64,000 bases of DNA from Alishewanella tabrizica (GCF_014652375.1 NZ_BMYR01000006.1:186001-250000); one strand, 5' to 3'. Shown: positions 29,475 through 38,760, counted from the stretch's first letter. A program made the numbers and translations. The notes: generated by a model from the letters alone, not told the origin.

Positions 29475-30479
29475 TTAATAATATTTCAAGCCATCTGCTT
29501 TACCACGGAATGCATAGTAAGCCACCGCGGTATAAGCTGCGATAATTGGAATAACTATTACTGCACCAAAGAAGATAATTGTTAAAGATTCTTGCGAGCT
29601 GGCAGCTTCGTATAACGTCAGTTGATTCGGCACAACGAAGGGATAAAAACTCAGGGCCAAGCCTACAAAGCTACAGATAAAGATCACTTTGCAGATAAAA
29701 AACGGTAACCAAGCACCACGATCATCAGGCAGTGGCAACCGTTTTAAGGCTACATAACCAAGGGCAAACATGGCAAAACACAGCAAGGGAATAGCAGAGA
29801 AAAAATAGGCTAAAGGCGGTTGTGTCCATACTTGGTATACATTGGCGTTTACCAGAGGATTGATGGCGCTAACCGCTAAAATACCTGCTAGTGTCCATAC
29901 GCCCGCCAGTTTACATTGGCGAATAGCCCGGCGTTGCAAGTCGCCGGTGGTTTTCCCAATCAGCCAGGCATTACCAATCATGGCGTAGGCTGCCGTCACA
30001 CAGAGTCCGCTGAAACAAGCAAATATGATACTGCCTGTCCGGTATTCTAAGCCCATTACATAGATCCCCAGCATAAAACCTTGGCTAAAAGTGGCCAGAA
30101 ATGAACCAAATTTAAAGGTCCAATCCCAGTTGCGTTTCCGTTCAGGTTTCACTTTTGCTCGAAAATCAAAGGCAACACCGCGTAAAATTAAGCCAATCAA
30201 TAACAAGGCGGCGGGTAAATACAGGGCATGCAAAATGGCACTGTGGGCGGCTGGAAAGGCCACCAACAGTAAGCCAACCGCCAGCACTAACCATGTTTCG
30301 TTCGCGTCCCAAAAGGGGCCAATAGAGGCGATAGCCGTATCACGCCATGCTTCTTCGTGCATGGGCAACGTAATGCCTACCCCTAAATCATACCCATCTA
30401 AAATAGCGTACAGTAATACCGATAGCGCGGTGAGAGCACCGAAAACCAGCGCTAAGTTTTCTGCGGTTAGCCAACTCAT
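29475..30479 (-). CDS. cydB: cytochrome bd-type oxidase subunit II
   Basis: 334 residues, about eight membrane spans. Seen: YAILDGYDLGVGI at the N-terminus, a TWLVLAVG-type segment (NETWLVLAVGLLL) and FDFRAKVKPERKRNWDWTF. Partner of CydA in the quinol:oxygen oxidoreductase of the inner membrane; it binds no heme itself. Start overlaps the cydA stop by four bases (ATGA). No small CydX gene could be identified downstream. Confidence 0.95.
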   Translation of the reverse strand: MSWLTAENLALVFGALTALSVLLYAILDGYDLGVGITLPMHEEAWRDTAIASIGPFWDANETWLVLAVGLLLVAFPAAHSAILHALYLPAALLLIGLILRGVAFDFRAKVKPERKRNWDWTFKFGSFLATFSQGFMLGIYVMGLEYRTGSIIFACFSGLCVTAAYAMIGNAWLIGKTTGDLQRRAIRQCKLAGVWTLAGILAVSAINPLVNANVYQVWTQPPLAYFFSAIPLLCFAMFALGYVALKRLPLPDDRGAWLPFFICKVIFICSFVGLALSFYPFVVPNQLTLYEAASSQESLTIIFFGAVIVIPIIAAYTAVAYYAFRGKADGLKYY

Positions 30480-31849
30480 TGTTCTGCTCCTGTCGTGGCC
30501 AAGGGCGTTTTACGCTCAGGTAAGCCCGGTAACGAAAGATCATACTCTTCTACATCAATGGCGCGTTTTGCTAGCCAGAAAATCGTTCTTACGTAGGCAA
30601 TCAGTAATACCACATACAACACCAAGTACATGATCAAGGTCAGTGCTACTTGCTCACCGGCTACTGTAGTTACAGCATCTCGGGTTTTTAATACGCCATG
30701 TATCAGGTAAGGCTGTCTACCAATTTCGGTAACATACCAACCGGCTAGCGTGGCGATCCAACCAGAGAAAGACATGCCAATTAGGACTTTATATTGTAAT
30801 TGTGATAGCTCGCCATGACGATACAAGCGCAGGCTACACCACCACGCTACAGCAAGCATGAGTAAGCCAATCCCGACCATGACACGGAAGCTATAAAACA
30901 CTGGGGCAACTGGCGGGTGCGCATCCGGAAATTCATTAATGCCTTTCAGTTCGCCATTAAAGTCGTGCGTTAAGATAAAGCTCGCTAATTTAGGAATTTC
31001 AATGGCAAAGCGGTTTTGTTGTGTTTCAGCATCAGGAATGGCAAACAACACCAAAGGCGCACCTTGTTCGGTATGCCAAATACCTTCCATAGCCGCAATT
31101 TTGGCCGGTTGGTGTTCAAGGGTGTTTAAGCCGTGTAAATCGCCAATAAAGGCTTGTAATGGCGCCAAAAGCGCGGCACTAAACAGTGCGGTTTTCAGGG
31201 TAATGCGTGGCGCTTTTTTATTATCGCCACGATACAAACGATAAGCAGAAATTCCCGCGACTAAAAAGCATACGGTAAGCGCAGAAGCCATCATCATATG
31301 GGTAAAGCGATAGGGGAAAGAAGGATTAAAAATAATGGCAAACCAATCGGTGGCATGGGCAACACCGTCGCGCATTTCAAAACCCACAGGGGTTTGCATC
31401 CACGAATTTAATACTAAAATCCAGAAAGCCGACATGGTAGTGCCCACTGCAACCAGCAAGGTTGCCAGGGTGTGTAGCCAGCGTGGTACTTTGTTAAAGC
31501 CAAACAGCATAATACCCAGCATGGTCGCTTCTAAGAAAAAAGCGGTTAAAATTTCATACGCCAGTAACGGGCCGGCAATATTACCTACGGTTTCCATAAA
31601 GCCGGGCCAATTGGTACCAAACTGGAATGACATCGTGATGCCGCTCACCACGCCAAGTGCGAAGGTTAGCGCAAATACCTTTACCCAAAAACGATAAGCG
31701 CGCATCCACACGGGATGCTGTGATAGATCAAAACGGATTTTGAAGTACACCAATAGCCATCCTAAGGCAATGGTAATGGTGGGGAACAAGATATGAAAAC
31801 TAATATTAGCAGCAAACTGGATGCGCGAGAGTATTAGCGTATCTAACAT
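30476..31849 (-). CDS. cydA: cytochrome bd-type oxidase subunit I (cyanide-insensitive, short Q-loop)
   Basis: 457 residues, much shorter than E. coli CydA (about 520) because the quinol-binding loop is short, the hallmark of CioA-type oxidases. Seen: heme b595 ligand His19 (ANISFHILFP), GRQPYLIHGVL motif (GWYVTEIGRQPYLIHGVLKT), and a short Q-loop around HDFNGELKGINEFPD. Quinol oxidation coupled to oxygen reduction without proton pumping; related oxidases tolerate cyanide and sulfide. GAGG precedes the start. Downstream of a GbsR-like regulator by 59 bases. Confidence 0.95.
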   Translation of the reverse strand: MLDTLILSRIQFAANISFHILFPTITIALGWLLVYFKIRFDLSQHPVWMRAYRFWVKVFALTFALGVVSGITMSFQFGTNWPGFMETVGNIAGPLLAYEILTAFFLEATMLGIMLFGFNKVPRWLHTLATLLVAVGTTMSAFWILVLNSWMQTPVGFEMRDGVAHATDWFAIIFNPSFPYRFTHMMMASALTVCFLVAGISAYRLYRGDNKKAPRITLKTALFSAALLAPLQAFIGDLHGLNTLEHQPAKIAAMEGIWHTEQGAPLVLFAIPDAETQQNRFAIEIPKLASFILTHDFNGELKGINEFPDAHPPVAPVFYSFRVMVGIGLLMLAVAWWCSLRLYRHGELSQLQYKVLIGMSFSGWIATLAGWYVTEIGRQPYLIHGVLKTRDAVTTVAGEQVALTLIMYLVLYVVLLIAYVRTIFWLAKRAIDVEEYDLSLPGLPERKTPLATTGAEQ

Positions 31850-31908
31850 GGCAACCTCACTACAACAATGTTAATGTCAAATTAAAAAACGGGTCATGCC
31901 TGTTTGGG

Positions 31909-32472
31909 TTACGCCTGTTTTGGCGGCGTTTTCTTGCCCAATACTTTGTCGGTAAAATCCAACACTTTGCCTACCCCAGAGCCAAGCTTCATTAGGGTAT
32001 TCAGTTTTTCAGGTGATAATGATTGTAAGCTCTGTGTCCACTCGGTTATGTTTTCGAGTAAATCGTGAATTTCAGCAATGCGTTTTTGCGCATAAACCTC
32101 ATCGGGGTTAGCGGCTTCGTCCATCATAATGTCGCGTAGTAGGCTTAGTGTCGGATCCATCTCACGCTTCCGCCGCTCTTCAAAAACGCGGTTGGCCATA
32201 TCCCAGATACTGCCGCGATTATGATAAAACTCGCGGCGCTCACCAGGCTTATGGCTCACTTGCACTAGCTGCCAGCTACCGAGTTCTTTTAATCCCATGC
32301 TGACATTGCCACGAGAGATACCTAATAAATCTCCAATCTCATTGGCACATAGCGGTGCTTCGCTGATCACTAATAACGCGTAGATTTGGCCAACCGTGCG
32401 GTTAAATCCCCAACGGCTGCCCATCTCACCAAAGTGATAAACAAAAGATTCGATCATCGGCGTCATGTGCAT
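31909..32472 (-). CDS. GbsR/MarR-like transcriptional regulator
   Basis: 187 residues. Winged helix-turn-helix at about residues 25-95: VGQIYALLVISEAPLCANEI, LLGISRGNVSMGLKEL, and a wing with HKPGERREFY, all in the style of the GbsR family, followed by a helical C-terminal part. AAGGA lies upstream of the ATG at 32472; an ATG two codons later is possible. First gene ahead of cydAB, on the same strand, with an inverted repeat overlapping its promoter, so probable autoregulator and controller of the oxidase (inference). Confidence 0.85.
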   Translation of the reverse strand: MHMTPMIESFVYHFGEMGSRWGFNRTVGQIYALLVISEAPLCANEIGDLLGISRGNVSMGLKELGSWQLVQVSHKPGERREFYHNRGSIWDMANRVFEERRKREMDPTLSLLRDIMMDEAANPDEVYAQKRIAEIHDLLENITEWTQSLQSLSPEKLNTLMKLGSGVGKVLDFTDKVLGKKTPPKQA

Positions 32473-32492
32473 CAGTTTTTTCCTTTTATGAA

Positions 32493-32512
32493 CTTTCAGA
32501 ACTTTCTGAAAG
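32493..32512. promoter_or_regulatory. operator-like palindrome before the GbsR-like gene
   Basis: Perfect inverted repeat CTTTCAGAA-CT-TTCTGAAAG, 21 bases before the start codon and directly downstream of the -10 box. Position fits autorepression. Confidence 0.6.
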
Positions 32513-32513
32513 A

Positions 32514-32543
32514 ATAATACGCGTAATGACTGTGCCAGATCAA
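32514..32543 (-). promoter_or_regulatory. promoter of gbsR-like/cydAB
   Basis: Minus strand: -35 TTGATC (32538-32543), 18-base spacer, -10 TATTAT (32514-32519). Confidence 0.5.
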
Positions 32544-32566
32544 TGTTTATTGGTATTTATTGTGCG

Positions 32567-34069
32567 TTATTGCCCTTGTCCTAAGGCAAACCCGATTTCA
32601 CCGTTAAAGGTGCACAGGTTTTCGGTTTTAATCACATCAATGCCGCAATCGGTTAGCTTCACCAGTAACTGCATAATATCTTTGTGGCTAACACTCTGTT
32701 GCTCGGGATGGGTAAAGCGACAACGCCAATGATCGGTACAAAAGGTCTCAGGAAAGCCCTCTGGCCAGACTTTAACGCCGCGATTTGTGATCATTTCTAA
32801 TACTAATGCCGGCGTACTAAGGGCGGTTAGACGGCTCGCCAGTTGTTGTGGGCTTAAATAATGTTGATGAATAAAAATATCTACCCCAACCATTTTTTTC
32901 ACCAGTGGCGTGATATTACGTATGGCATCTGCTCTTGGCGCTTGGTAGGCCACGTTGGGTGCAGGATTGTGATACAGGACGGGCGTAAAGGTTTTTGGCG
33001 TTTGCCCTAAGCGCGCGATGACTGCTTCCGCGAACGCAGCAGTGCCCACGATTTGTTGGCTTTGGCTACCTTGCAAGTCGCTGGTATGAATACCTTCTTC
33101 AATCGTGGTTAACCACGCATTGTGGATCTGTGTGGCAATATCGGCTTGGCGCAGATGGATCAACATCATCACCGCACTGAGTATCATGCCACTGGGATTG
33201 GCTATGCCTTGCTCTGCAATATCAGGGGCACTGCCATGAATGGCTTCAAACATGGCAACATGATCGCCAATATTAGCGCTACCCGCTAATCCCACACTGC
33301 CGGTCATTTCAGCCGCAATATCACTAATAATATCGCCGTATAAATTCAAGGTGACAATAACATCAAACTGCGCTGGGCGAGTCGCCAGTTTGGCACTACC
33401 AATATCAATAATAAACCGCTCGGTTTTTATATCAGGATAATCCGGAGCGATTTCTTGAAATACTTTGTAAAACAACCCATCAGTCATTTTCATGATGTTG
33501 TCTTTTACCATACAGGTGACTTTTTGGCGACCATGGCTGCGCGCATACTCAAAGGCGTAGCGAATAATCTTTTCGCAGCCTGGGCGGGTGATCAGTTTTA
33601 AACACTGATATACCTCATCGGTTTGGCGATGCTCAATACCTGCATATAAATCTTCTTCATTTTCTCGAATAATGACCACATCCATACTGGGGTGTAGGGT
33701 GCTGACAAAAGGCGCATAGCTAATGCACGGACGTACATTGGCATACAGCCCTAACGATTTACGAATGGTGACATTTAAGCTTTTATACCCACTGCCCGAA
33801 GGGGTCGTAATAGGGCCTTTTAAAAATACTTTGTTACGTCTTAAGGTGTCCCATGCAGCAGGATGAATACCCGAGCTATGGCCCGCTAAATAAACACGTT
33901 CGCCAATATCAATAAATTCAGGCGTAATACGGGCGCCGGCGGCAGCTAAAATACTTAAGGTGGCTTGGGTAATTTCTGGGCCAATACCATCACCTAAGGC
34001 CACGGTAATGGTGATATTCTCAGCGGTCTCTGATTGTGAAGCAGATGATTGCGTTGTATGTGTTTGCAT
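32567..34069 (-). CDS. icd: isocitrate dehydrogenase (long, Thermus/Rickettsia-type)
   Basis: 500 residues. Oxidative decarboxylation of isocitrate in the TCA cycle. Seen: ALGDGIGPEITQATL, substrate loop GSGYKSLNVTIRKSLGLYANVRP, IRENEEDLYAGIEH, KDNIMKMTDGLF, and LYGDIISDIAAEMTGSVGL. A C-terminal extra domain of about 150 residues (from about 350) is absent from E. coli Icd but present in the Thermus and Rickettsia forms. Cofactor preference cannot be fixed by eye. AAGGGG precedes the ATG. Divergent from the LysR gene. Confidence 0.88.
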   Translation of the reverse strand: MQTHTTQSSASQSETAENITITVALGDGIGPEITQATLSILAAAGARITPEFIDIGERVYLAGHSSGIHPAAWDTLRRNKVFLKGPITTPSGSGYKSLNVTIRKSLGLYANVRPCISYAPFVSTLHPSMDVVIIRENEEDLYAGIEHRQTDEVYQCLKLITRPGCEKIIRYAFEYARSHGRQKVTCMVKDNIMKMTDGLFYKVFQEIAPDYPDIKTERFIIDIGSAKLATRPAQFDVIVTLNLYGDIISDIAAEMTGSVGLAGSANIGDHVAMFEAIHGSAPDIAEQGIANPSGMILSAVMMLIHLRQADIATQIHNAWLTTIEEGIHTSDLQGSQSQQIVGTAAFAEAVIARLGQTPKTFTPVLYHNPAPNVAYQAPRADAIRNITPLVKKMVGVDIFIHQHYLSPQQLASRLTALSTPALVLEMITNRGVKVWPEGFPETFCTDHWRCRFTHPEQQSVSHKDIMQLLVKLTDCGIDVIKTENLCTFNGEIGFALGQGQ

Positions 34070-34120
34070 GCTGCGTACCCCTTGCTAGTTAAGTGGCGCA
34101 ACTTTAGCGGAAAAATTATA

Positions 34121-34147
34121 TTGATTATAATATTTAGTTTTAATCAA
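34121..34147. promoter_or_regulatory. inverted repeat in the icd/lysR divergent promoter region
   Basis: Arms TTGATTA and TAATCAA separated by 13 bases, AT-rich. LysR-type regulators bind such dyads near their own promoter. A TATAAT at 34158-34163 may be the -10 box of the lysR gene. Confidence 0.4.
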
Positions 34148-34202
34148 ACCTATAGCTTATAATCTATGAATTGGCGTTCAACAATAAGGTTTTTCCTGCA
34201 CT

Positions 34203-35177
34203 ATGCCTGCCACAACGTTAGCGCGTTTTCAGCGTATTACCCCACAGCAATTGCGTGCTTTTGAAGCGACTGCGCGTTTATTATCGGTAACGGCAGCGGC
34301 AAAGTCGCTTTATGTCAGTCAGCCTACGGTTTCAGTGCAATTACGCGAATTAGCCGAGACCATTGGCGAGCCGCTATTTGAACCTACTGGCCGTAAAATT
34401 CGGCTGACCCAAGCCGGTGAGGTGTTGTATAAAACGGTGCGTGAATTAGCCGGATGCTGGCAACGTTTTGAAGCCAATTTAGCCGCGATTAATGGCTTAG
34501 AATCGGGGCGATTGCGTATCGCAGCAGTCACCACGGCCGAGTATTTTGTGCCCGATTTACTGGGGCCTTTTGTCACGGCACACCCGGGTATTGAAATTGA
34601 ATTAGCCATTGAAAACCGCGATCGCATTGTGCAACGCTTGCAACAAGGCATGGACGATCTTACGGTGATGATGATGCCACCGAATGATCCGGCATTGGAG
34701 CGTATGGTCTTTCAACAAAATCCGCTTATTGTGATTGCCGCACAGGCACATCCACAACAAGGTAAAGCCATTACGCTGGCGGATTTAGCCAACGAACGTT
34801 GGTTAATGCGCGAAGCGGGCAGTGGTACCCGAATGGCGGTGGAAGAACATTTTCAACGGCTGCAGTTTACACCTAACGTGGTGATGAGTTTGGGCAGTAA
34901 TGAGGCCATAAAGCATGCGGTAGCAGCGGGGTTAGGCATAGGAGTGCTCTCAGAAGTTGCGGTTTGCCCACCGCCATTACATCTTGAGCCGCATAGTACT
35001 CAGCATAGTACTGAGCATAGTACTCAACAGAGCACTACAGCACCGAGAGCACCGGGCATTGCAGTGTTAACGGTTGAGCATTTTCCGTGTGTGCGCCAGT
35101 GGTCAGCGGTATGGCATAAAACCAATCCGCTAAGTGTGGCAGCAAGAACCTTTATTGCTTATCTACAAAACCGTTAA
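34203..35177 (+). CDS. LysR-family regulator (CbbR-like)
   Basis: 324 residues. N-terminal winged helix with TPQQLRAFEATARLLSVTAA and LYVSQPTVSVQLRELAE, then an effector-binding domain with LRIAAVTTAEYFVPDLLGPF and GSGTRMAVEEHF, as in CbbR-like members. Near residue 265 there is a run of HST units coded by 12-base tandem repeats (34992-35039), an insertion not expected in the fold. Divergently arranged from icd, which it may control (inference). No carbon-fixation genes are adjacent. Confidence 0.9.
   Translation: MPATTLARFQRITPQQLRAFEATARLLSVTAAAKSLYVSQPTVSVQLRELAETIGEPLFEPTGRKIRLTQAGEVLYKTVRELAGCWQRFEANLAAINGLESGRLRIAAVTTAEYFVPDLLGPFVTAHPGIEIELAIENRDRIVQRLQQGMDDLTVMMMPPNDPALERMVFQQNPLIVIAAQAHPQQGKAITLADLANERWLMREAGSGTRMAVEEHFQRLQFTPNVVMSLGSNEAIKHAVAAGLGIGVLSEVAVCPPPLHLEPHSTQHSTEHSTQQSTTAPRAPGIAVLTVEHFPCVRQWSAVWHKTNPLSVAARTFIAYLQNR
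34992..35039 (+). repeat. in-frame 12-bp tandem repeat within the LysR gene
   Basis: Four consecutive units: CATAGTACTCAG, CATAGTACTGAG, CATAGTACTCAA and a diverged CAGAGCACTACA. Encodes HSTQ/HSTE-type units. Slippage could change length without breaking the frame. Confidence 0.85.
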
Positions 35178-35201
35178 TCTTGTTATAATATTTATAGGAA
35201 C

Positions 35202-36035
35202 ATGGATACGAACATGAATACTACTGCTGCCTTACTTACCAAGCATGAAAAATACGCTCTTATTGCGCCGGCGTTAGCGCAAGCGGGTATTGCTTTGGTT
35301 GTAACGGATCAGTTCGATACCGACACCTTGGGAACGTTTGCCGGTGAAATCCCTCGTCAGCTTAGCCCATTGGACTGTGCCCGAGAAAAAGCGCGGCTGG
35401 CACTATCGCTAACGGGGCTACCAATCGGTATTGGCAGTGAGGGAACCTTTGGTGGCGGGCCTTTGCCGGGCATGATGAATTGGGACACCGAATTATTGGT
35501 TTTGTTAGATCATACTACAGGTCAAGAAATTGTGGCTCAGGCTGCAGGGCCTATTGCATTATCGGCGTTGGAAAGTGCCGATCTGGCGGCGATTGAGGCA
35601 CATATCTTACGTCATGATCCAGCGCAAGGTTGGATGCTACGCATAGGGGAGACCGTACAAAAAGGCTTAATAGGGTTTTCTGCTATTACGAAGCGCTTAA
35701 CCGCTGCGGGCTGTGTCACCGCGACAACACAATTAACTGAACCCGTCTTGTTGCAACCTGATTATCGAGCGCACTTATGCCCCGCGCGGCAACACTATAT
35801 TCGACAGGCGGCGGAGCAACTCGCTGCACGTTATGTCGCGCAATGTCCTCAGTGTCAAACGCCTAATTTTTGGCGTGGCCAAGCGGTGGCGGGATTGCCC
35901 TGTGAAACGTGCGCTTATCCCACATCAGCGGTACACTATTATCATAAATGTTGCCAGCAATGCGGCTACACCGAACAAGAACCGGCAGCCACGGCCACCG
36001 CCTCAGCTGCCCATTGCCCGTTATGCAATCCATAA
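35202..36035 (+). CDS. DUF6671-like zinc-ribbon protein
   Basis: 277 residues. The first 200 residues include SPLDCAREKARLALSLTGLP and GIGSEGTFGG, which I recognise as DUF6671-like. The C-terminal 70 residues carry four CxxC-type pairs (CPQCQ, CETC, CCQQCGY, CPLC), probably two zinc ribbons. AGGAA lies just upstream of the ATG; an internal ATG four codons later is possible. A TATAAT lies about 15 bases upstream. Followed by sua5 with 22 bases between, so likely co-transcribed. Function unknown; nucleic acid or RNA binding is a possibility. Confidence 0.75.
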   Translation: MDTNMNTTAALLTKHEKYALIAPALAQAGIALVVTDQFDTDTLGTFAGEIPRQLSPLDCAREKARLALSLTGLPIGIGSEGTFGGGPLPGMMNWDTELLVLLDHTTGQEIVAQAAGPIALSALESADLAAIEAHILRHDPAQGWMLRIGETVQKGLIGFSAITKRLTAAGCVTATTQLTEPVLLQPDYRAHLCPARQHYIRQAAEQLAARYVAQCPQCQTPNFWRGQAVAGLPCETCAYPTSAVHYYHKCCQQCGYTEQEPAATATASAAHCPLCNP

Positions 36036-36057
36036 GCAGGGTCTCAAGGAGTCTGTG

Positions 36058-37047
36058 TTGATTAACACCTTAAGGCTAGATGCTGCAATAGCAGCCGATG
36101 TTGCCACCGCCGCCGATTTGTTACTACAAGGCCATTTAGTCGCTGTACCCACCGAAACGGTCTATGGTTTAGCCGCCGATGCCACAAATCCCACGGCGGT
36201 AAGCCGCATTTTCGTGGCTAAAGGGCGCCCAGCGGATCATCCACTGATTGTGCATATTGAAGATGCCAGTGTACTCAGCAACTGGGCCAAAGCGATACCG
36301 CCCGCAGCTTACACACTGGCCGAGGCATTTTGGCCTGGACCACTCACCTTGTTGTTACCTAAAGCGGATCATGTTAGTCCTGTGGTTACCGGTGGTTTAG
36401 ACAGCATTGGCTTACGCGTGCCAGCGCATCCAGTATTACTGCAGGTATTACGGCAACAGCATTTAGCCGTAGCCGCGCCTTCGGCAAATCGGTATAAAAA
36501 ACTGAGCCCAACCAGCGCTACGCAAGTGTTACATGGGTTAGACGGTCGCATTGAAGCGGTATTAGATGGCGGCGATTGCCAATTTGGTTTGGAATCAACT
36601 ATTGTGAGCTTGGTGAGCGATAAAATAGAAATTTTACGTGCTGGCCCGATTAGCCAAGCGGATTTAGAGGCCGTGTTAGGGCTGCCCGTGCACCATCCTA
36701 AAGCGCATCAGATTAAAGTGGCAGGTAATGTTAAAGCGCATTATCAGCCTAATACCCCGTTTCGTTGTTTAGCCTATCCCGACCTGATAGCAGAGGTTGG
36801 CCACAGCTCCGCCAAGATTGCGGTGTTACATCAACAGGCGTTACCTGCAACACTACAACCGTTTTATTCCAAAGTCATGCCAACGGATCCTGTGGCGTAT
36901 GGCCAAGCTTTATACCGTGAATTGTTTGCCGCCGATCAGGCGGGCGCCGCACAGATCTTGTTAGAAATGCCGCCACAAACAGCCGAGTGGGCTGCTATTC
37001 AAGAGCGGTTAGCTCGGGCTGTGCATGAGCCGGTACTGAGCGCGTAG
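36058..37047 (+). CDS. sua5: threonylcarbamoyl-AMP synthase, Sua5 type
   Basis: 329 residues. Makes threonylcarbamoyl-AMP from Thr, bicarbonate and ATP for the t6A37 modification of tRNA. YrdC/TsaC domain at 12-195: VAVPTETVYGLAADATNPTA, FVAKGRPADHPLIVHI, AVAAPSANRYKKLSPT and FGLESTIVSL. The HYQPNTPF linker and a C-terminal Sua5 domain (residues 220-325) make it the long type. The start is TTG at 36058, best spaced from AAGGAG at 36046-36051; GTG at 36055 is the alternative. Longer readings back to 35833 lie inside the previous gene. Converges on umuC with one base between. Confidence 0.9.
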   Translation: MINTLRLDAAIAADVATAADLLLQGHLVAVPTETVYGLAADATNPTAVSRIFVAKGRPADHPLIVHIEDASVLSNWAKAIPPAAYTLAEAFWPGPLTLLLPKADHVSPVVTGGLDSIGLRVPAHPVLLQVLRQQHLAVAAPSANRYKKLSPTSATQVLHGLDGRIEAVLDGGDCQFGLESTIVSLVSDKIEILRAGPISQADLEAVLGLPVHHPKAHQIKVAGNVKAHYQPNTPFRCLAYPDLIAEVGHSSAKIAVLHQQALPATLQPFYSKVMPTDPVAYGQALYRELFAADQAGAAQILLEMPPQTAEWAAIQERLARAVHEPVLSA

Positions 37048-37048
37048 A

Positions 37049-38332
37049 TCAGGTCACTTTCGGTAAATCGCCCCAATGTGTTGTGTATTGGGGCGATAAC
37101 ATACCGCGCTTCATTGACCACGTTTGTTGCATGCCTTGGCTCGCAAACCATACTTTACCTTTGCCCGAGCGATTTAACTGATCAATAACCGACATCAAAT
37201 TATCAGCGCGTGGTAGCGCGGGTGCGTGATCAAATAAACAGGCTTGATACACGCCTTCATCATAAAAATCAGACAGCATAACGCCCGCTTTGGCATAGCG
37301 ATACCCGTCACACCAAATACGATCTAACAAGGTCTGCGCTAAACTTAAAAAATCACGGGTATCGGCACTCGGTTGCGCAAGGGCTTGGCTAATGTTGTTG
37401 GCATAGAAAGGATCGCGCTGTTTATCACTAAACGGGCTAGTGCGTAAAAACACCGACAATTGCTTAGCCTGTTGCCTTTCTTTACGCAGTTTTTGGCAGG
37501 CGCGCGCGACATACTCGCTAATGGCTTCTTGCATTTGTTGTTTACAGGTAATGCGTTCACCAAAAGAGCGCGAGCTAACAATTTCTTTTTTGGGTGGCGC
37601 CACGTGTTCAAGTGCCAAGCACGATTCGCCATTTAACTCTTGCACAATACGCGAGACAACCACTGAAAACTGCTGGCGAATAAATGCCGGATTGGCATCG
37701 GCTAAATCCAGTGCGGTTTCAATACCCAACTTAATCAGCTTAACGCTGAGTTTGCTGCCAATGCCCCATACCTCGCTAACCGGTAATAAGGCTAGGAGTT
37801 TTCGCTGACGTTCTCGGCAAGATAAATCCACCACGCCTGCGGTTTTTTGCCATTTTTTGGCCGCATGGTTAGCCAGTTTGGCCAGTGTTTTTGAGGGGGC
37901 AATACCCACGCAAACGCTGATCCCTTGCCATTGCTGAATGGTTTGACGAATATGCTGGCCATAGGCATTAAGATCCTGAGTCGCGCCTAGCCCACTTAAG
38001 TCCAGAAAGGCTTCGTCAATCGAATACACTTCTACCGCGGGTGCTAATTGTTCTAGTGTGGTCATTACTCGTGCCGACATATCAGCGTATAACGCATAGT
38101 TCGACGAAAACGCTAATACCTTGCCTTGCTCTAACTGCTCACGAATTTGAAACGCGGGCACGCCCATTTTTATGCCTAGCGTTTTGGCTTCTTTCGAGCG
38201 CGCCACCACGCATCCGTCATTGTTCGATAGCACCACCACAGGCTTATGCTTTAGATCGGGCCGAAATAATTTTTCGCAGCTGGCATAAAAATTATTACAA
38301 TCGACCAAGGCAAAACAACGTGCTTTACTCAT
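37049..38332 (-). CDS. umuC: DNA polymerase V catalytic subunit (Y family)
   Basis: 427 residues. Translesion polymerase. Seen: FALVDCNNFYASCEKLFRP with the first catalytic Asp, the VVLSNNDGCVVARS finger region, YSIDEAFLDLSG with the second catalytic pair, VCVGIAPSKTLAKLANHAAKK, and the helix-hairpin-helix VWGIGSKLSVKL. Overlaps umuD by four bases (ATGA-type). Induced with umuD through a LexA site. Confidence 0.96.
   Translation of the reverse strand: MSKARCFALVDCNNFYASCEKLFRPDLKHKPVVVLSNNDGCVVARSKEAKTLGIKMGVPAFQIREQLEQGKVLAFSSNYALYADMSARVMTTLEQLAPAVEVYSIDEAFLDLSGLGATQDLNAYGQHIRQTIQQWQGISVCVGIAPSKTLAKLANHAAKKWQKTAGVVDLSCRERQRKLLALLPVSEVWGIGSKLSVKLIKLGIETALDLADANPAFIRQQFSVVVSRIVQELNGESCLALEHVAPPKKEIVSSRSFGERITCKQQMQEAISEYVARACQKLRKERQQAKQLSVFLRTSPFSDKQRDPFYANNISQALAQPSADTRDFLSLAQTLLDRIWCDGYRYAKAGVMLSDFYDEGVYQACLFDHAPALPRADNLMSVIDQLNRSGKGKVWFASQGMQQTWSMKRGMLSPQYTTHWGDLPKVT
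37067..37097. repeat. inverted repeat inside the 3' end of umuC
   Basis: Arms ATCGCCCCAAT and ATTGGGGCGAT, 9-base loop. It falls in the last codons of umuC just beyond the convergent sua5 stop, so it could limit read-through from sua5, but there is no T tract. Confidence 0.4.
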
Positions 38333-38760
38333 GGTCGCGGAATATTCCGTATCACACTGGTAACTACCCCAAATACCTCAAACTCGTCGGTGTCGCGGAT
38401 CGGCAATACGGGATAATCGGGATTATGTGGGCACAATTGCAACTGTGGCTTTAGGTGTAACTCCTTTACCGTAAATTCCTGATTAATGAATGCCACCACA
38501 ATATCGCCATGCCGAGCATGCAGGGCGCGATCTACCACTAAGATATCTTCATGATAAATACCGGCGTTTTTCATTGAGTCACCACTGACTTTTACAAAAA
38601 AGGTTGCCGTGGGATGCCGAATACATAGCTCGTTTAAATCCAGTGTGCGTTCCACATAATCTTGTGCGGGCGAAGGAAATCCCGCCGAAATGTGATGGCT
38701 AAATAAGGGTAAAGCGATGCTCTTACCCAACGCTGCTTGGCCAAGTAATGATGCCGTCAT
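38329..38760 (-). CDS. umuD: UmuD, self-cleaving subunit of Pol V
   Basis: 143 residues, LexA-type S24 peptidase fold. Cleavage site Ala26-Gly27 (SAGFPSP), catalytic Ser62 (SGDSM) and Lys99 (FTVKEL) are visible. RecA-stimulated self-cleavage gives UmuD', which joins UmuC. A perfect AGGAGG ribosome site precedes the ATG and a LexA box lies 17 bases upstream. Confidence 0.96.
   Translation of the reverse strand: MTASLLGQAALGKSIALPLFSHHISAGFPSPAQDYVERTLDLNELCIRHPTATFFVKVSGDSMKNAGIYHEDILVVDRALHARHGDIVVAFINQEFTVKELHLKPQLQLCPHNPDYPVLPIRDTDEFEVFGVVTSVIRNIPRP

Noticed and set aside
35833-36057. N-terminal extension of the Sua5 gene
   Set aside because: It lies inside the zinc-ribbon end of the DUF6671 gene in another frame, and the YrdC fold begins only after 36058.
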